Part shown: piece after piece, positions 53,243 through 62,256 of the stretch
How the letters are laid out: each line of letters begins with the position of its first letter
Position numbering within the stretch: the first letter of the stretch is position 1
Origin: Lachnospiraceae bacterium
Lineage (GTDB): Bacteria > Bacillota > Clostridia > Lachnospirales > Lachnospiraceae
Assembly (NCBI GenBank): GCA_014804795.1
Contig: JAAUZC010000015.1
Coordinates: forward strand, 133,857-197,856
Length of the DNA stretch: 64,000 nt
Direction: 5' to 3'
Notes under the pieces: generated by a model
Database searches by the model: none
What the model saw: the letters and a program-made list of their open reading frames with translations, nothing else
Told to the model about the DNA's origin: nothing
Made by a program: the position numbers and the translations under genes

Positions 53243-54456
53243 AAAAACACATCCTTTTTTATACTGTTATACAGGCTGCTGCCGCTGTTTTCTTTATCCT
53301 TTTCAGTCTTACTTTCGTAAAAAACATCTCCGTAAACGAAGTGCATACCGTTCAGAATCTGGCAGGCCGCATTATCCCCGCCTTTCCTGAGACAGAATCG
53401 GATTTTATGCAGGCAATTCAATATCCATCCGGAGAACAACAAAATACCGGAACAAAACTGCTTGCCCGCTATGGATATGAAGAAACGGATTTTTTACACA
53501 AAAGCCCTTTTTATCGTCATGGAATCTATGTCTGCCTCGGTATATTTACTATACTTTTTATACTTTCCCTGTTTTCCGGATACGGCTTTTTTTACTCTGC
53601 GGGGAAACAGCAGAAAACAAAAGAAGCGCTGCTTTCTTCCTTTTTGGAACGCTGCCTATCCGATGACTACAGCTTTTTAGAACATCCGGAAGAATTAACC
53701 GGTCTGCAGCAGGGCAGTCTTTCGGATACTTTTTTGCAGTTAGCGCAGAAACTGCGCCTGAAAACAGAAATTCTCGCGGAAGAAAAAGACAATACCAAAA
53801 CCCTTGTCACCGACATCTCGCATCAGCTAAAAACACCGCTCTCCGCACTGAAAACCTGTTTTTCTATCTATACGGAAGCAGATACCACGCAGGAGAAAGA
53901 GGAATTTGAGGAACGGTGTAAATTCCAGCTGGAAAAACTGGAAAACCTGACGGCATCCTTGATCAATATTTCCCGTCTGGAAAACGCCATGATCCTTTTA
54001 CAGCCGTCTCCGACTTCGCTGACAGATATATTAATAGAGGCCGTGAACGCCGTCTACGGAAAAGCCGCCGCTAAACAGATCACCGTCAACACCGAAGATT
54101 TTCAGGACATCACGCTGTCTTTAGATAAAAAATGGACGGCGGAAGCTCTGTTTAATATTCTGGATAACGCGGTAAAATACTCTCCTGCGGGCACTTCTGT
54201 TCTGATCAGAATACAGACGCTTCACAGTTTTGTCAGGGTGGAGATTGAGGATCAGGGCATCGGCATTCCGAAGGAGGAATATAATAAAATCTTTAAACGC
54301 TTCTACCGCGGTCAGAATGCCGTCGTGCAAAAATCGGATGGTTCCGGCGTGGGACTCTATCTTTCCAGAAAGATCTTAGAAGACCAGGGCGGGACTCTCT
54401 CCGTAAAAACGGCAAAAAAACAGGGCAGCGTCTTTGTGGTACAGCTTCCGCTGTAA
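53215..54456 (+). CDS. Sensor histidine kinase
   Basis: 413 aa (an ATG nine codons later overlaps the regulator stop by 4 nt and is an equally good start). Two membrane helices (about 14-34 and 103-123) flank an outside loop of about 65 residues that should sense the signal. Phosphoacceptor H203 (DISHQLKTPLSAL), N box NILDNAVKYSPAG, G boxes DQGIGIP and GSGVGLYLSR are all present. The outside loop distinguishes it from short-loop BceS-type kinases. The trigger is unknown. Confidence 0.92.
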   Translation: MGKDLRKIMKKHILFYTVIQAAAAVFFILFSLTFVKNISVNEVHTVQNLAGRIIPAFPETESDFMQAIQYPSGEQQNTGTKLLARYGYEETDFLHKSPFYRHGIYVCLGIFTILFILSLFSGYGFFYSAGKQQKTKEALLSSFLERCLSDDYSFLEHPEELTGLQQGSLSDTFLQLAQKLRLKTEILAEEKDNTKTLVTDISHQLKTPLSALKTCFSIYTEADTTQEKEEFEERCKFQLEKLENLTASLINISRLENAMILLQPSPTSLTDILIEAVNAVYGKAAAKQITVNTEDFQDITLSLDKKWTAEALFNILDNAVKYSPAGTSVLIRIQTLHSFVRVEIEDQGIGIPKEEYNKIFKRFYRGQNAVVQKSDGSGVGLYLSRKILEDQGGTLSVKTAKKQGSVFVVQLPL

Positions 54457-54475
54457 ATTGAAAAATTTTAAAATT

Positions 54476-54508
54476 TGTAAGCTTCCTGTAAGACTTAAGT
54501 CCTATACT
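54476..54508 (+). promoter_or_regulatory. Direct-repeat regulator site and promoter of ABC genes
   Basis: TGTAAG occurs at 54,476-54,481 and 54,487-54,492, an 11-base period typical of OmpR-family dimer sites. TATACT (54,503-54,508) lies ten bases further and could be the -10 box, with the repeats replacing a -35 box. This suggests activation by the upstream response regulator. Confidence 0.5.
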
Positions 54509-54552
54509 GACTGCAACGAAACAATTTATGAAAGACAGGAGGCACCTATTTT

Positions 54553-55218
54553 ATGACACCGATTCTTCAAACTAAAGATCTCTGCAAATTTTACGGCAGC
54601 GGTGAAAATCTGATAAAAGCTGTAGATCATGTAGACATACAGATCATGCCGGGCGAATATGCCGCCATCATCGGAAAATCCGGCAGCGGCAAATCTACTC
54701 TGCTTCATCTCCTCGGCGGATTGGAAAATCCCACTTCCGGCGAAATATGGGTGGATGGAAAAAATATAGCCGCTCTCTCCGAGGAAAAGCTTGCCGCTCT
54801 CCGCAGACGCAAGATCGGCTTTATCTTTCAGGCGTTCAACCTGATTCCCTCTTTAAATGTATGGGAAAATATTGTTCTGCCCATCGGGCTTGACGGAAAA
54901 AAGGCAGATGAAAGCTTTATCCGGGATATTTTACAGACGTTAGGTATCGAATCCAAAATAAACGCGCTCCCCAATACGCTCTCCGGCGGCCAGCAGCAGC
55001 GCACGGCCATCGCCCGCGCTATCGCTGCAAAGCCCTCCATTATTCTGGCGGATGAGCCCACCGGTAATCTGGACACCAAAAACAGCGACGAAGTCATCTC
55101 TCTTTTAAAACTTTCGGCAAAAAAATACGGCCAGACGTTAGTTGTGATCACCCACAACGAAGATATAGCACAGATGGCCGACCGCACGATCGTGCTGGAA
55201 GACGGGAAACTGGTGTAA
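54553..55218 (+). CDS. ABC transporter ATP-binding protein (LolD/MacB type)
   Basis: 221 aa. Walker A GKSGSGKST (41-49), Q loop IFQAFNLIPSL, signature LSGGQQQR (142-149) and Walker B SIILADEPTGNLD (161-173). The sequence belongs to the MacB/LolD/FtsE group that partners FtsX-type permeases. An AGGAGG site precedes the ATG. It is 11 nt before the permease gene. Confidence 0.93.
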   Translation: MTPILQTKDLCKFYGSGENLIKAVDHVDIQIMPGEYAAIIGKSGSGKSTLLHLLGGLENPTSGEIWVDGKNIAALSEEKLAALRRRKIGFIFQAFNLIPSLNVWENIVLPIGLDGKKADESFIRDILQTLGIESKINALPNTLSGGQQQRTAIARAIAAKPSIILADEPTGNLDTKNSDEVISLLKLSAKKYGQTLVVITHNEDIAQMADRTIVLEDGKLV

Positions 55219-55229
55219 GGGGGTGCGAT

Positions 55230-57692
55230 ATGAAAAACAATACTATTTCTTCCCTGGCAAAGAGCAGAGTTACCTATAATAAAAGCCGCTCCATACTGAC
55301 GGTCATTGCGATCACACTGACCACTACCCTGTTAATGGGACTTGTCACTTCGGCTATCGGCATTTTTGATGTAAACAGGCAGCAGGCGCTTGCAAACGGC
55401 AATCACCATGCTGTGATCAGCCATCTTAACGCCAAACAGATAGAAATGCTGAACAATCACCTTGACGTGGAGTCTCTCGAAGTCAGCACACAGTTTGCCA
55501 CGGTAAGCTACGATAATATGAACGGCTATCTCTCCTCCGGTTCTGTTTTAAAAGAGGGAATCTATCATGGAATCGGCAATCTGACACAGGGGCATCTTCC
55601 CGAAGCTCCCGATGAAATCTGCGGTCCGCCGGCATTTTTCGAACGCATGGATACCGAACCGGTGATCGGCAATAAAATCACCATTCCATTCCGTGTCGGC
55701 GGCGAAGGACTGATTCAGATGCGTGAATTTACGATCTGCGGTCTTGTTTCACAGCGAGATCTCTCCGGACTGGATATAAGCGACAACCGTATCGTTTACA
55801 GCGCTTCCGTTTCCAATGCGCTTGTCGAAGAATATCTCGCTAAAGAAGAACTGGAATACACTGCCTCTATCCGTCTGTTCGGCGAAGAGAACCTTTCGGA
55901 AGACCGGATGGAAAACCAGATTAAAGAGCTCTGCCGCAATATCGACTGCAGAACAGATAATATCACTTTTAATCAGCAGTATCTGATGACGATACTCACC
56001 ATGAGCGCTGAAATAACTGCTTTCGTGATACTGACAGGGCTTATCATCCTGTTTTTCTCCGCCCTTGTAATCTACAGCATTTACTATATCAGTGTGATCA
56101 CAGACATACAGGAAATCGGGAAATTAAAAGCATTGGGTGCTTCGAAAAAACAGGTAAAACATGTTCTTGTTTCGGAAAGCATGCGTCTTTGCGCTATCGC
56201 CATCCCTTCGGGTCTGCTCCTTGGTTTCAGCATTCCTTTTATTTTGCTTCCAATCTTCCTGAATGCTCTGGCAAAGAATTCACTTATGTCCTACACGATA
56301 GAAGAGTACCATATGTTTTCTCTGCCGGCCTTACTCGGCGTAACGCTCGCTATCCTTGTTACAGTCAGACTTTCCCTGCAAAAGCCTCTGCGCATGGCAG
56401 GAAAAATTTCTCCGATAGAAGCGATCCGCTATCAGGAAAGCTCTGCGGGAAAAGGCAGCCGAAAGGGCAGTCTGAATGTCAGTCTGCTCCGGTTGAGCAT
56501 GGCAAATCTTTCCAGAAACAAAAAGCGCACTATAGTCACTATAATGACTATGGGGCTCAGCTGCGTTCTGTTTATGAGCCTTGCCGGCACCATGAACAGT
56601 ATGAGCGTCATGGACCAGGCAAGATATACTATTCCGGAGGGCAGTTTCCGTCTGGCGCTTGACTGCGAGTGGAATGATAAAGAATACCCCGAAAATAATT
56701 TTGATACGCTTCAACAGCAAAACTTATTCGGCGAAAGTTTCCTGCAAAGAATCCGGGATATTGACGGCGTCACAGATATCGGAAAAGGCGGTTATGTTCT
56801 GTTCAGTACGGATTCATCTGCTCCTTTTTTTGAAAATCACAGAAAAAGAGATTTAGCTCCCATCTCCAGAGATGAGGCGGAAAGTCTGCAAAAAGAAATT
56901 ACGGCCGGAGAGATTGATTATGATAAAATGCTTGCAGAAAACGGTGTAATCTTTACCAGCCATTTAGACTGGGAGGAAATGGGGCTCTCCATCGGTGAAC
57001 CGCTCACGCTGACAATTCATGACGGCAGCCGGGAAATTCCTTTTACGATCACGGTCCAGGCAGTGGCAGCTACCGGCGAATATTCTTACTTTGTTCTTCC
57101 GGAAGAGCTGTGGAATACGTTAGATCTGCAGTTTGACACTACATCTGAGCTGTATATTTCCATAGACCAGGCAAAATATGAGGAGGTGAAAACTTCTCTG
57201 CAGGAGATCACTGAGGAGAACGAACACTTTTCCCTATACTCCCTGGATGAAGAAATGCGGCTCGGGGCCTTAAGCATCAATATGATCAAATATCCGCTTT
57301 ATGTGATTTTGATCATGGTGGCTGTCATCGGCTGCATCAATCTCATCAACACAATGATCACCAGCATTGTCACAAGGAAAAAAGAACTTGGCGTTCTGCA
57401 GGCTATCGGTCTCTCCGACAGGCAGTTAAAGAAAATGCTTTCCACAGAAGGGCTGTTCTTTACCACCGGTACGCTTTTCCTTTCCGCAACATTAGGAAAT
57501 CTTTTCGGCTATCTGATCTTTTTATATGCCAAAAAGATGCACTTTATGGGATTGTCGGCTTACCACTTCCCTATTCGGGAAACCATCGGCCTTGCCGCCA
57601 TGCTGATTATCGGGCAGCTTCTCATCACCGGTATGATGAACAGGCGGGTACACCGTGAAAGCCTGATTGACAGAATAAGAAGCGGAGAATAA
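55230..57692 (+). CDS. ABC transporter permease with two FtsX domains
   Basis: 820 aa. N-terminal helix (about 19-41), an outside domain, and helices near 258-288, 315-343 and 355-378 form the first FtsX module. A second module starts at about 435 and ends with helices near 690-712, 740-765 and 782-802. Large extracytoplasmic regions suggest a mechanotransmission or export role on lipoproteins, peptides or envelope-active drugs, as in MacB- and Bce-like systems. It is organised with a two-component system, so probably an antimicrobial peptide response module; the ligand is inferred. Confidence 0.88.
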   Translation: MKNNTISSLAKSRVTYNKSRSILTVIAITLTTTLLMGLVTSAIGIFDVNRQQALANGNHHAVISHLNAKQIEMLNNHLDVESLEVSTQFATVSYDNMNGYLSSGSVLKEGIYHGIGNLTQGHLPEAPDEICGPPAFFERMDTEPVIGNKITIPFRVGGEGLIQMREFTICGLVSQRDLSGLDISDNRIVYSASVSNALVEEYLAKEELEYTASIRLFGEENLSEDRMENQIKELCRNIDCRTDNITFNQQYLMTILTMSAEITAFVILTGLIILFFSALVIYSIYYISVITDIQEIGKLKALGASKKQVKHVLVSESMRLCAIAIPSGLLLGFSIPFILLPIFLNALAKNSLMSYTIEEYHMFSLPALLGVTLAILVTVRLSLQKPLRMAGKISPIEAIRYQESSAGKGSRKGSLNVSLLRLSMANLSRNKKRTIVTIMTMGLSCVLFMSLAGTMNSMSVMDQARYTIPEGSFRLALDCEWNDKEYPENNFDTLQQQNLFGESFLQRIRDIDGVTDIGKGGYVLFSTDSSAPFFENHRKRDLAPISRDEAESLQKEITAGEIDYDKMLAENGVIFTSHLDWEEMGLSIGEPLTLTIHDGSREIPFTITVQAVAATGEYSYFVLPEELWNTLDLQFDTTSELYISIDQAKYEEVKTSLQEITEENEHFSLYSLDEEMRLGALSINMIKYPLYVILIMVAVIGCINLINTMITSIVTRKKELGVLQAIGLSDRQLKKMLSTEGLFFTTGTLFLSATLGNLFGYLIFLYAKKMHFMGLSAYHFPIRETIGLAAMLIIGQLLITGMMNRRVHRESLIDRIRSGE

Positions 57693-57717
57693 AAACGAAG
57701 CGGCGTAAATATAACTA

Positions 57718-58559
57718 TCAGGAAAAATATTCAAATTCAAAAGAACTGTGCTCTGTTTCAAAGGAAAAAAGAGTACAGTTCTTTTTGCAAAATTTATAGA
57801 AAGCCCGACAGGATGCACTTTCATGAATTGTCCTTACCATATCCCCTTTGCCGGAGCCTTCAGAGGACGCCCGGATGCTTTTAACATCCGGACTTCCAGT
57901 TCCAGACTGCCCTGTATCACTCGTACCATATTGTTCCCAATTTGAACCGCTTTGGCTCCCAGATAAGTAGCCATTCTGTACTCTTTCCCCTGCCATAATA
58001 TGACGCCTATAACACCGGTATAATGAATGCCCGCTGCCGGAATATCCGCCACTGACAGCATGATAGCCCCGTCCGGAAAGCAGCACTGCGTCCAGATATA
58101 CTCCTTCGGAAATGACCGGCCCCGATCTCCTTCCCAATATCCCCATGCATTGCGGAAAGCATATTCCTGTCCATTGATATACACATTTCCTCGAACCGAA
58201 TGCCGCATACTCCACACGCTGTGACAGCATTCCATGAAAGGCAGGAATACAAACGGTTCCATAATATCATATTTTAAAAGAGAAAGCGGCCCAAAATTCA
58301 ATTTTCCCTCGATGGTCAGCTGCAGCATGTGTATTGCCAAATGAATCCCTTCTTTACCGAAACGGTTCTCTTCGATGAAAATATTCCATTTTGTCCGTTG
58401 AAATACATCTGAATTGAACGTTACTGTCCAGGCATCATCCGTAATAACCTGAATAGAACAGGTGCGTTTTCTCCCCGTGTTATGAACCGCAGGTATTACC
58501 GCTAAAGTCTGTGTGTCAGACTGACATTTCATATACCAGCCATAAAAGGAACCATGCAT
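57718..58559 (-). pseudogene. Tocopherol-cyclase-like protein, frameshifted
   Basis: The first frame (58,559-57,834, 241 aa) starts HGSFYGWYMKCQSDTQTLAV and contains GNVYINGQEYAFRNAWGYWE, motifs of the tocopherol cyclase-like family of bacteria. After LKAPAKG it hits a stop; the next frame continues with DMVRTIHESASCRAFYKFCK and then TLFSFETEHSSFEFEYFS. One base missing from the GGGG run at 57,843-57,846 explains the break. It could be a real pseudogene or an error. A ribosome binding site (GGAGG) precedes the ATG, so it was recently expressed. Substrate unknown. Confidence 0.7.
57739..57785. terminator. Terminator-like hairpin within 3' end of decayed gene
   Basis: AAAAGAACTGTGCTCT (57,739-57,754) and AGAGTACAGTTCTTTT (57,770-57,785) pair over 16 positions with one mismatch. 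It lies 46 bases past the permease stop and inside the out-of-frame tail of the tocopherol-cyclase-like gene, so it may stop the plus-strand ABC operon. Confidence 0.75.
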
Positions 58560-58586
58560 ATGCCCGCCTCCATGAAAAAATAATGC

Positions 58587-58973
58587 TTATTTTTCCACGA
58601 GGGAACCCGATTTATTCATCCGACAGAATTTCATATTCCCTGCTGCCCAAAGCCCATTGCTGAGTGCTCCGGAAAAAGGAAATACAACTGCATTGAATAA
58701 GTATAGATCAGCACCATCCAGATCACAAGCCGTTTTGCCTACATCTCCAACGCATAGAACCTCTGCTTTTATATTAAGCCCAAGATTATTTATCCAATCT
58801 ATCCAACCGGGATAATATTCAATAATGCAAAATCTGCTGTGTCAAAAAATATCATCCAAATACATTTTTATGCATCCATTGACGGGATATGCGAATTTTA
58901 AAGGAAATGTTCTATTACCGGTTCCCGTGCATCCTGAAACTGGTAAAGCCAAAATCCTTGAACCTCTGTTTTA
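58587..58973 (-). pseudogene. Decayed coding remnant, unidentified
   Basis: An 84-codon open stretch (58,841-58,587) reads YYPGWIDWINNLGLNIKAEV, then LCVGDVGKTACDLDGADLYL and FNAVVFPFSGALSNGLW, and ends 27 nt before the tocopherol-cyclase-like start with a good site between them. Upstream the frame is broken by stops (58,842 and 58,971); another frame supplies IFFDTADFALLN in the gap. I do not recognise the family. The layout suggests a former partner of the frameshifted gene. Rest of 58,560-59,055: nothing clear. Confidence 0.4.
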
Positions 58974-59055
58974 TCCGATGAGCAGAGTTAGCTTAACTTC
59001 TTTTTGCGGTGTACGACCGATGTAATTATCGTAATAAATACGCCTTTAAATCAAA

Positions 59056-61338
59056 TTATTTACTCACACTATAAACACGAAGCAACCGTGTATATGAAAA
59101 GACGCCCAATGCAATCGGGAATAACAGCAAAAGTGCATACCCTCTCCCTCTAAAGTTATTCAACACTATATTCCCTGATACAAAAGCATTCAGAGAAAAG
59201 TAATCTATCCAACGTAATCCAATTATATGCAGAAACGTCGGAATAACCAGTACGATGCTTAAAATCAGCATTGCTGTTCCAGTATCTTTTAAAAACGTCG
59301 AGAACATAAAAATAAAAAGCAAAATACACAAAAACACAATATAACGATAGGTATACAGCAGGACAAGGTATTGCCAAAGTTTCATATCAATCGGAAAACC
59401 TGACAGAGCAGGTATTGATATCAATTCCGCATTCCTGCAGGGCAGACCATACTGATTGCATACGGCAATAAAATCCGGTACATATCCACTCAAAAAAAGT
59501 ACAGTATACAGCGGAAAAGCAACCCGCAGTTTTGCTTTCACAGTATTTTCCCGCCCTAATTTGTAACAAGAGATCATATGGATCATGCCGGTCGAATATT
59601 CCGTTGAAAAGAAAGCTGCAAAAGCGGCAATCATTACAACGAGAATCATCGCTGCGTTTTTCATATCATCCTCATATCCAATATATGAATTGCCAGTAAG
59701 TTTCTCATATCCTGTTTCATAGACCATCCAGGGAATCTCACCAGTTTCGCGCCCCTGTTCTTCCACATACGCAAAATGTTCCAGCACACGTGTGAAAGCC
59801 TCCTGCCCCTTTGTGTTGTCATCTACCAGCTTTTGGATTGCATCATACTCCTGTGATGAAATACTCCCCTCGGCAAAGTTTTGTTCCGCCTCCATCCTCA
59901 TGAGAGTGAATGATGCAAGGCGCTCTTCCTCCCGGGCAATCATCCCGCGCGTCTTATCGGTCACCTCGCCCTGAAGTGTCTGCATATAGTTTTTATAGTA
60001 ACGTTCCGTCGCCCCAATGTAGGGTTCCTTTTGCATGAACAGATATCCCTGCAGGCAGACGAAAAGGATGAGGATCCATAAGGCCTTCTGTACCACATAA
60101 AGTTTATAGGACTCATGATAAGAAAGACTTGTATGGCATCGCTTTCTCAATTTTTTGCGAAAAGCGGTACGGCTCTTTAATGTAAGGACCGAATCCTGAC
60201 TCTTAAAAGTATATAGGTTGAGGAAAAAGACAATCACACAAAACAACGTACAGGAAAACGCAAAAACCCACACAATATTCACCGGTCTGGAAAAAATATT
60301 TAAATTAAAATAGTATTGGTAAACAGGTGTCACCTGCACAAAATTAGCAATGTTCATATATTTCAAAAGCTGAAAGGCCGAATTGCCATCTATTGCCCAA
60401 TACAATACAAAAGAAAGCGAAAACAGCAAAACTGACCGGACATAAAGCATGACCACACTGTTGGATGCCAATGCAAAATAAAATAATAAAAGTCCGATTA
60501 AAAAATAAATAAGCATTTTAGAAAAAAGAAAAAGAATCCAATATTGCAGGATCGTGACATTCAGTGCACTGCCCGTATATCCACCAATTGATTGCAGAAA
60601 AGCACCCATATTTACCGCGCCGTATTTGAAAGTTGTGATCATAAGATTCCCACCCCAGAACAGCAGCGTGAAAAAGAATACAGAAAAGAAAAGCACTCCC
60701 ATTTTCACACACATTAAATGAGATCTTCCGCATGAAAGCGGTTTCACAAGCGCAAAAAGACCTTTTTCCTTTTCCTGAACCACCAGAATGACCACCACGT
60801 AAAAAAGCAATGCAATCAGAAAAAAGTCAGTGGCTAAAAAGTCGGTAGCTTCAACAAAGGTGTTCGTATTGGTAAATTGCAGGGCGTTTCCTTCCAGTGG
60901 CTGGAACGCTTTTGCTGTCTTCTCCGCATTGCGGATAGAAAACGGATCTTTGAGATTGAAAATAGATATACCGCTGGCATTTTTTGCCCGATCCTGGATA
61001 TCCTGCAGATAATTGGGATAGTTCTCAATTTGTTCCAGCTGTGCATACAATTCACGAAACAGAAAATACTCATTCTCCATGGCAGAGTCTGTACTCGCTT
61101 CCATATCACTGTCAGCCTCACAGGCGTCATAATAACAATTCCTGATATAGTCTGCTCGTTCTGAAACAGGCAAAGTTTCTATATGGGTATAAACTTTTTT
61201 GTAGGCCTCCGGACGAACCATTGGGCTGTTTGTACTTGTATAAAGCAAAGCCGCATTAACACCAATAAATAGTAAAATCACAAGTATAAACTTGCGTCCG
61301 GCGTACACTTTGTATAGTTCTTTCTGAAAAATTCTCAT
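59056..61338 (-). CDS. ABC-2 type transporter permease
   Basis: 760 aa. AAGGAGG is seven bases before the ATG. Helices occur at about 15-33, then a large outside domain, 165-185, 205-235, 245-280, 290-320, a middle domain (about 380-560) and five more helices from about 560 to the end. It resembles ABC-2 permeases that carry a lipoprotein-like extracytoplasmic loop. Probably paired with the ATP-binding gene 32 nt upstream. Likely substrates are peptides, lipids or antibiotics; not determined. Confidence 0.8.
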   Translation of the reverse strand: MRIFQKELYKVYAGRKFILVILLFIGVNAALLYTSTNSPMVRPEAYKKVYTHIETLPVSERADYIRNCYYDACEADSDMEASTDSAMENEYFLFRELYAQLEQIENYPNYLQDIQDRAKNASGISIFNLKDPFSIRNAEKTAKAFQPLEGNALQFTNTNTFVEATDFLATDFFLIALLFYVVVILVVQEKEKGLFALVKPLSCGRSHLMCVKMGVLFFSVFFFTLLFWGGNLMITTFKYGAVNMGAFLQSIGGYTGSALNVTILQYWILFLFSKMLIYFLIGLLLFYFALASNSVVMLYVRSVLLFSLSFVLYWAIDGNSAFQLLKYMNIANFVQVTPVYQYYFNLNIFSRPVNIVWVFAFSCTLFCVIVFFLNLYTFKSQDSVLTLKSRTAFRKKLRKRCHTSLSYHESYKLYVVQKALWILILFVCLQGYLFMQKEPYIGATERYYKNYMQTLQGEVTDKTRGMIAREEERLASFTLMRMEAEQNFAEGSISSQEYDAIQKLVDDNTKGQEAFTRVLEHFAYVEEQGRETGEIPWMVYETGYEKLTGNSYIGYEDDMKNAAMILVVMIAAFAAFFSTEYSTGMIHMISCYKLGRENTVKAKLRVAFPLYTVLFLSGYVPDFIAVCNQYGLPCRNAELISIPALSGFPIDMKLWQYLVLLYTYRYIVFLCILLFIFMFSTFLKDTGTAMLILSIVLVIPTFLHIIGLRWIDYFSLNAFVSGNIVLNNFRGRGYALLLLFPIALGVFSYTRLLRVYSVSK

Positions 61339-61370
61339 AAAAGTCCTCCTTAGGAACTGCCCGGCTTCGC

Positions 61371-62252
61371 TTATTCATTACCCATTTCATCCGCGAACTG
61401 ATACAGATAGACATCTTCAAGCGTTGGCCGGACCTGTGAAAAGGAATACGGATAAGGACTGGAATCCGAAATAACACGAACTGTCATTTGGTCGGCATGA
61501 AAAGAAACGTTGCTGACAAGAAAAGCTCCTTCCACCTCTCCCAACCGCTCCGGTTCTATATTAAGTTCGAACACCTTTCCATCAAGGTCAGAAAAAAAGT
61601 ACTGGACACTTCCCTCTCCCAGTATATTTCCCTTTTTAATCATAATGATCTCCTTGGCAATCTGTTCCACATCAGACACCACATGGGTAGCAAAAATCAC
61701 TATCTTATCAAGGGCAATCTCAGATATGATGTTGCGTATTCGGATACGTTCTTTGGGATCCAGTCCGGCGGTCGGCTCGTCCAGGATAAGGATCTTCGGA
61801 TTGTCCAGAAGTGCCTGTGCTATTAAAATGCGCTGCTTCATACCGCCGGAATATGCGCCCAGCTTCTTCCCGCTATGTTCCCGAAGATTAACAAGTCCAA
61901 TTACCGTTTCAATTTCCGCTTTCGCCTGTTTCCTGTCCATGCCCTTTAAAGCTGCAATATAGGAAAGAAACTGATAGCCCGTAAAATGTTCATAAAGACC
62001 TTGCTGTTGCGGCATAAAACCAAGAATACTGCGAAAACTCTTCCCAAGAGCTGACACATTTTCCCCATTGTATAAAATCTCCCCCGCATCAGGGGTGAGG
62101 TTACCCGCGATAATATTCATCAGGGTACTCTTTCCCGCGCCATTCGGACCCAGAAGCCCGTAAACACCAGGGGTAAGGCAAAGATTTACCTGATTGAGCG
62201 CTATTTTATCCCCGTAAGATTTACTCAAAGAATTGATCTGTAATGTTGCCAT
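61371..62252 (-). CDS. ABC-2 transporter ATP-binding protein
   Basis: 293 aa. Walker A GPNGAGKST (35-43), Q loop MPQQQGLY, signature YSGGMKQR (134-141) and Walker B ILILDEPTAGLD (154-165), then IFATHVVSDVEQIAKEIIMI, the H loop. It is of the CcmA/YadG type that energises ABC-2 permeases. Four nt separate it from the upstream propeller gene. Confidence 0.93.
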   Translation of the reverse strand: MATLQINSLSKSYGDKIALNQVNLCLTPGVYGLLGPNGAGKSTLMNIIAGNLTPDAGEILYNGENVSALGKSFRSILGFMPQQQGLYEHFTGYQFLSYIAALKGMDRKQAKAEIETVIGLVNLREHSGKKLGAYSGGMKQRILIAQALLDNPKILILDEPTAGLDPKERIRIRNIISEIALDKIVIFATHVVSDVEQIAKEIIMIKKGNILGEGSVQYFFSDLDGKVFELNIEPERLGEVEGAFLVSNVSFHADQMTVRVISDSSPYPYSFSQVRPTLEDVYLYQFADEMGNE

Positions 62253-62256
62253 AATA

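Noticed and set aside
58613-58920. A resemblance of one short stretch to ribosomal protein S6e
   Set aside because: The likeness covers only about ten residues and S6e is not expected in Clostridia.
58825-59025. 66-codon plus-strand frame downstream of the ABC-2 permease
   Set aside because: No ribosome binding site or family; the opposite strand shows the more coherent decayed coding pattern.
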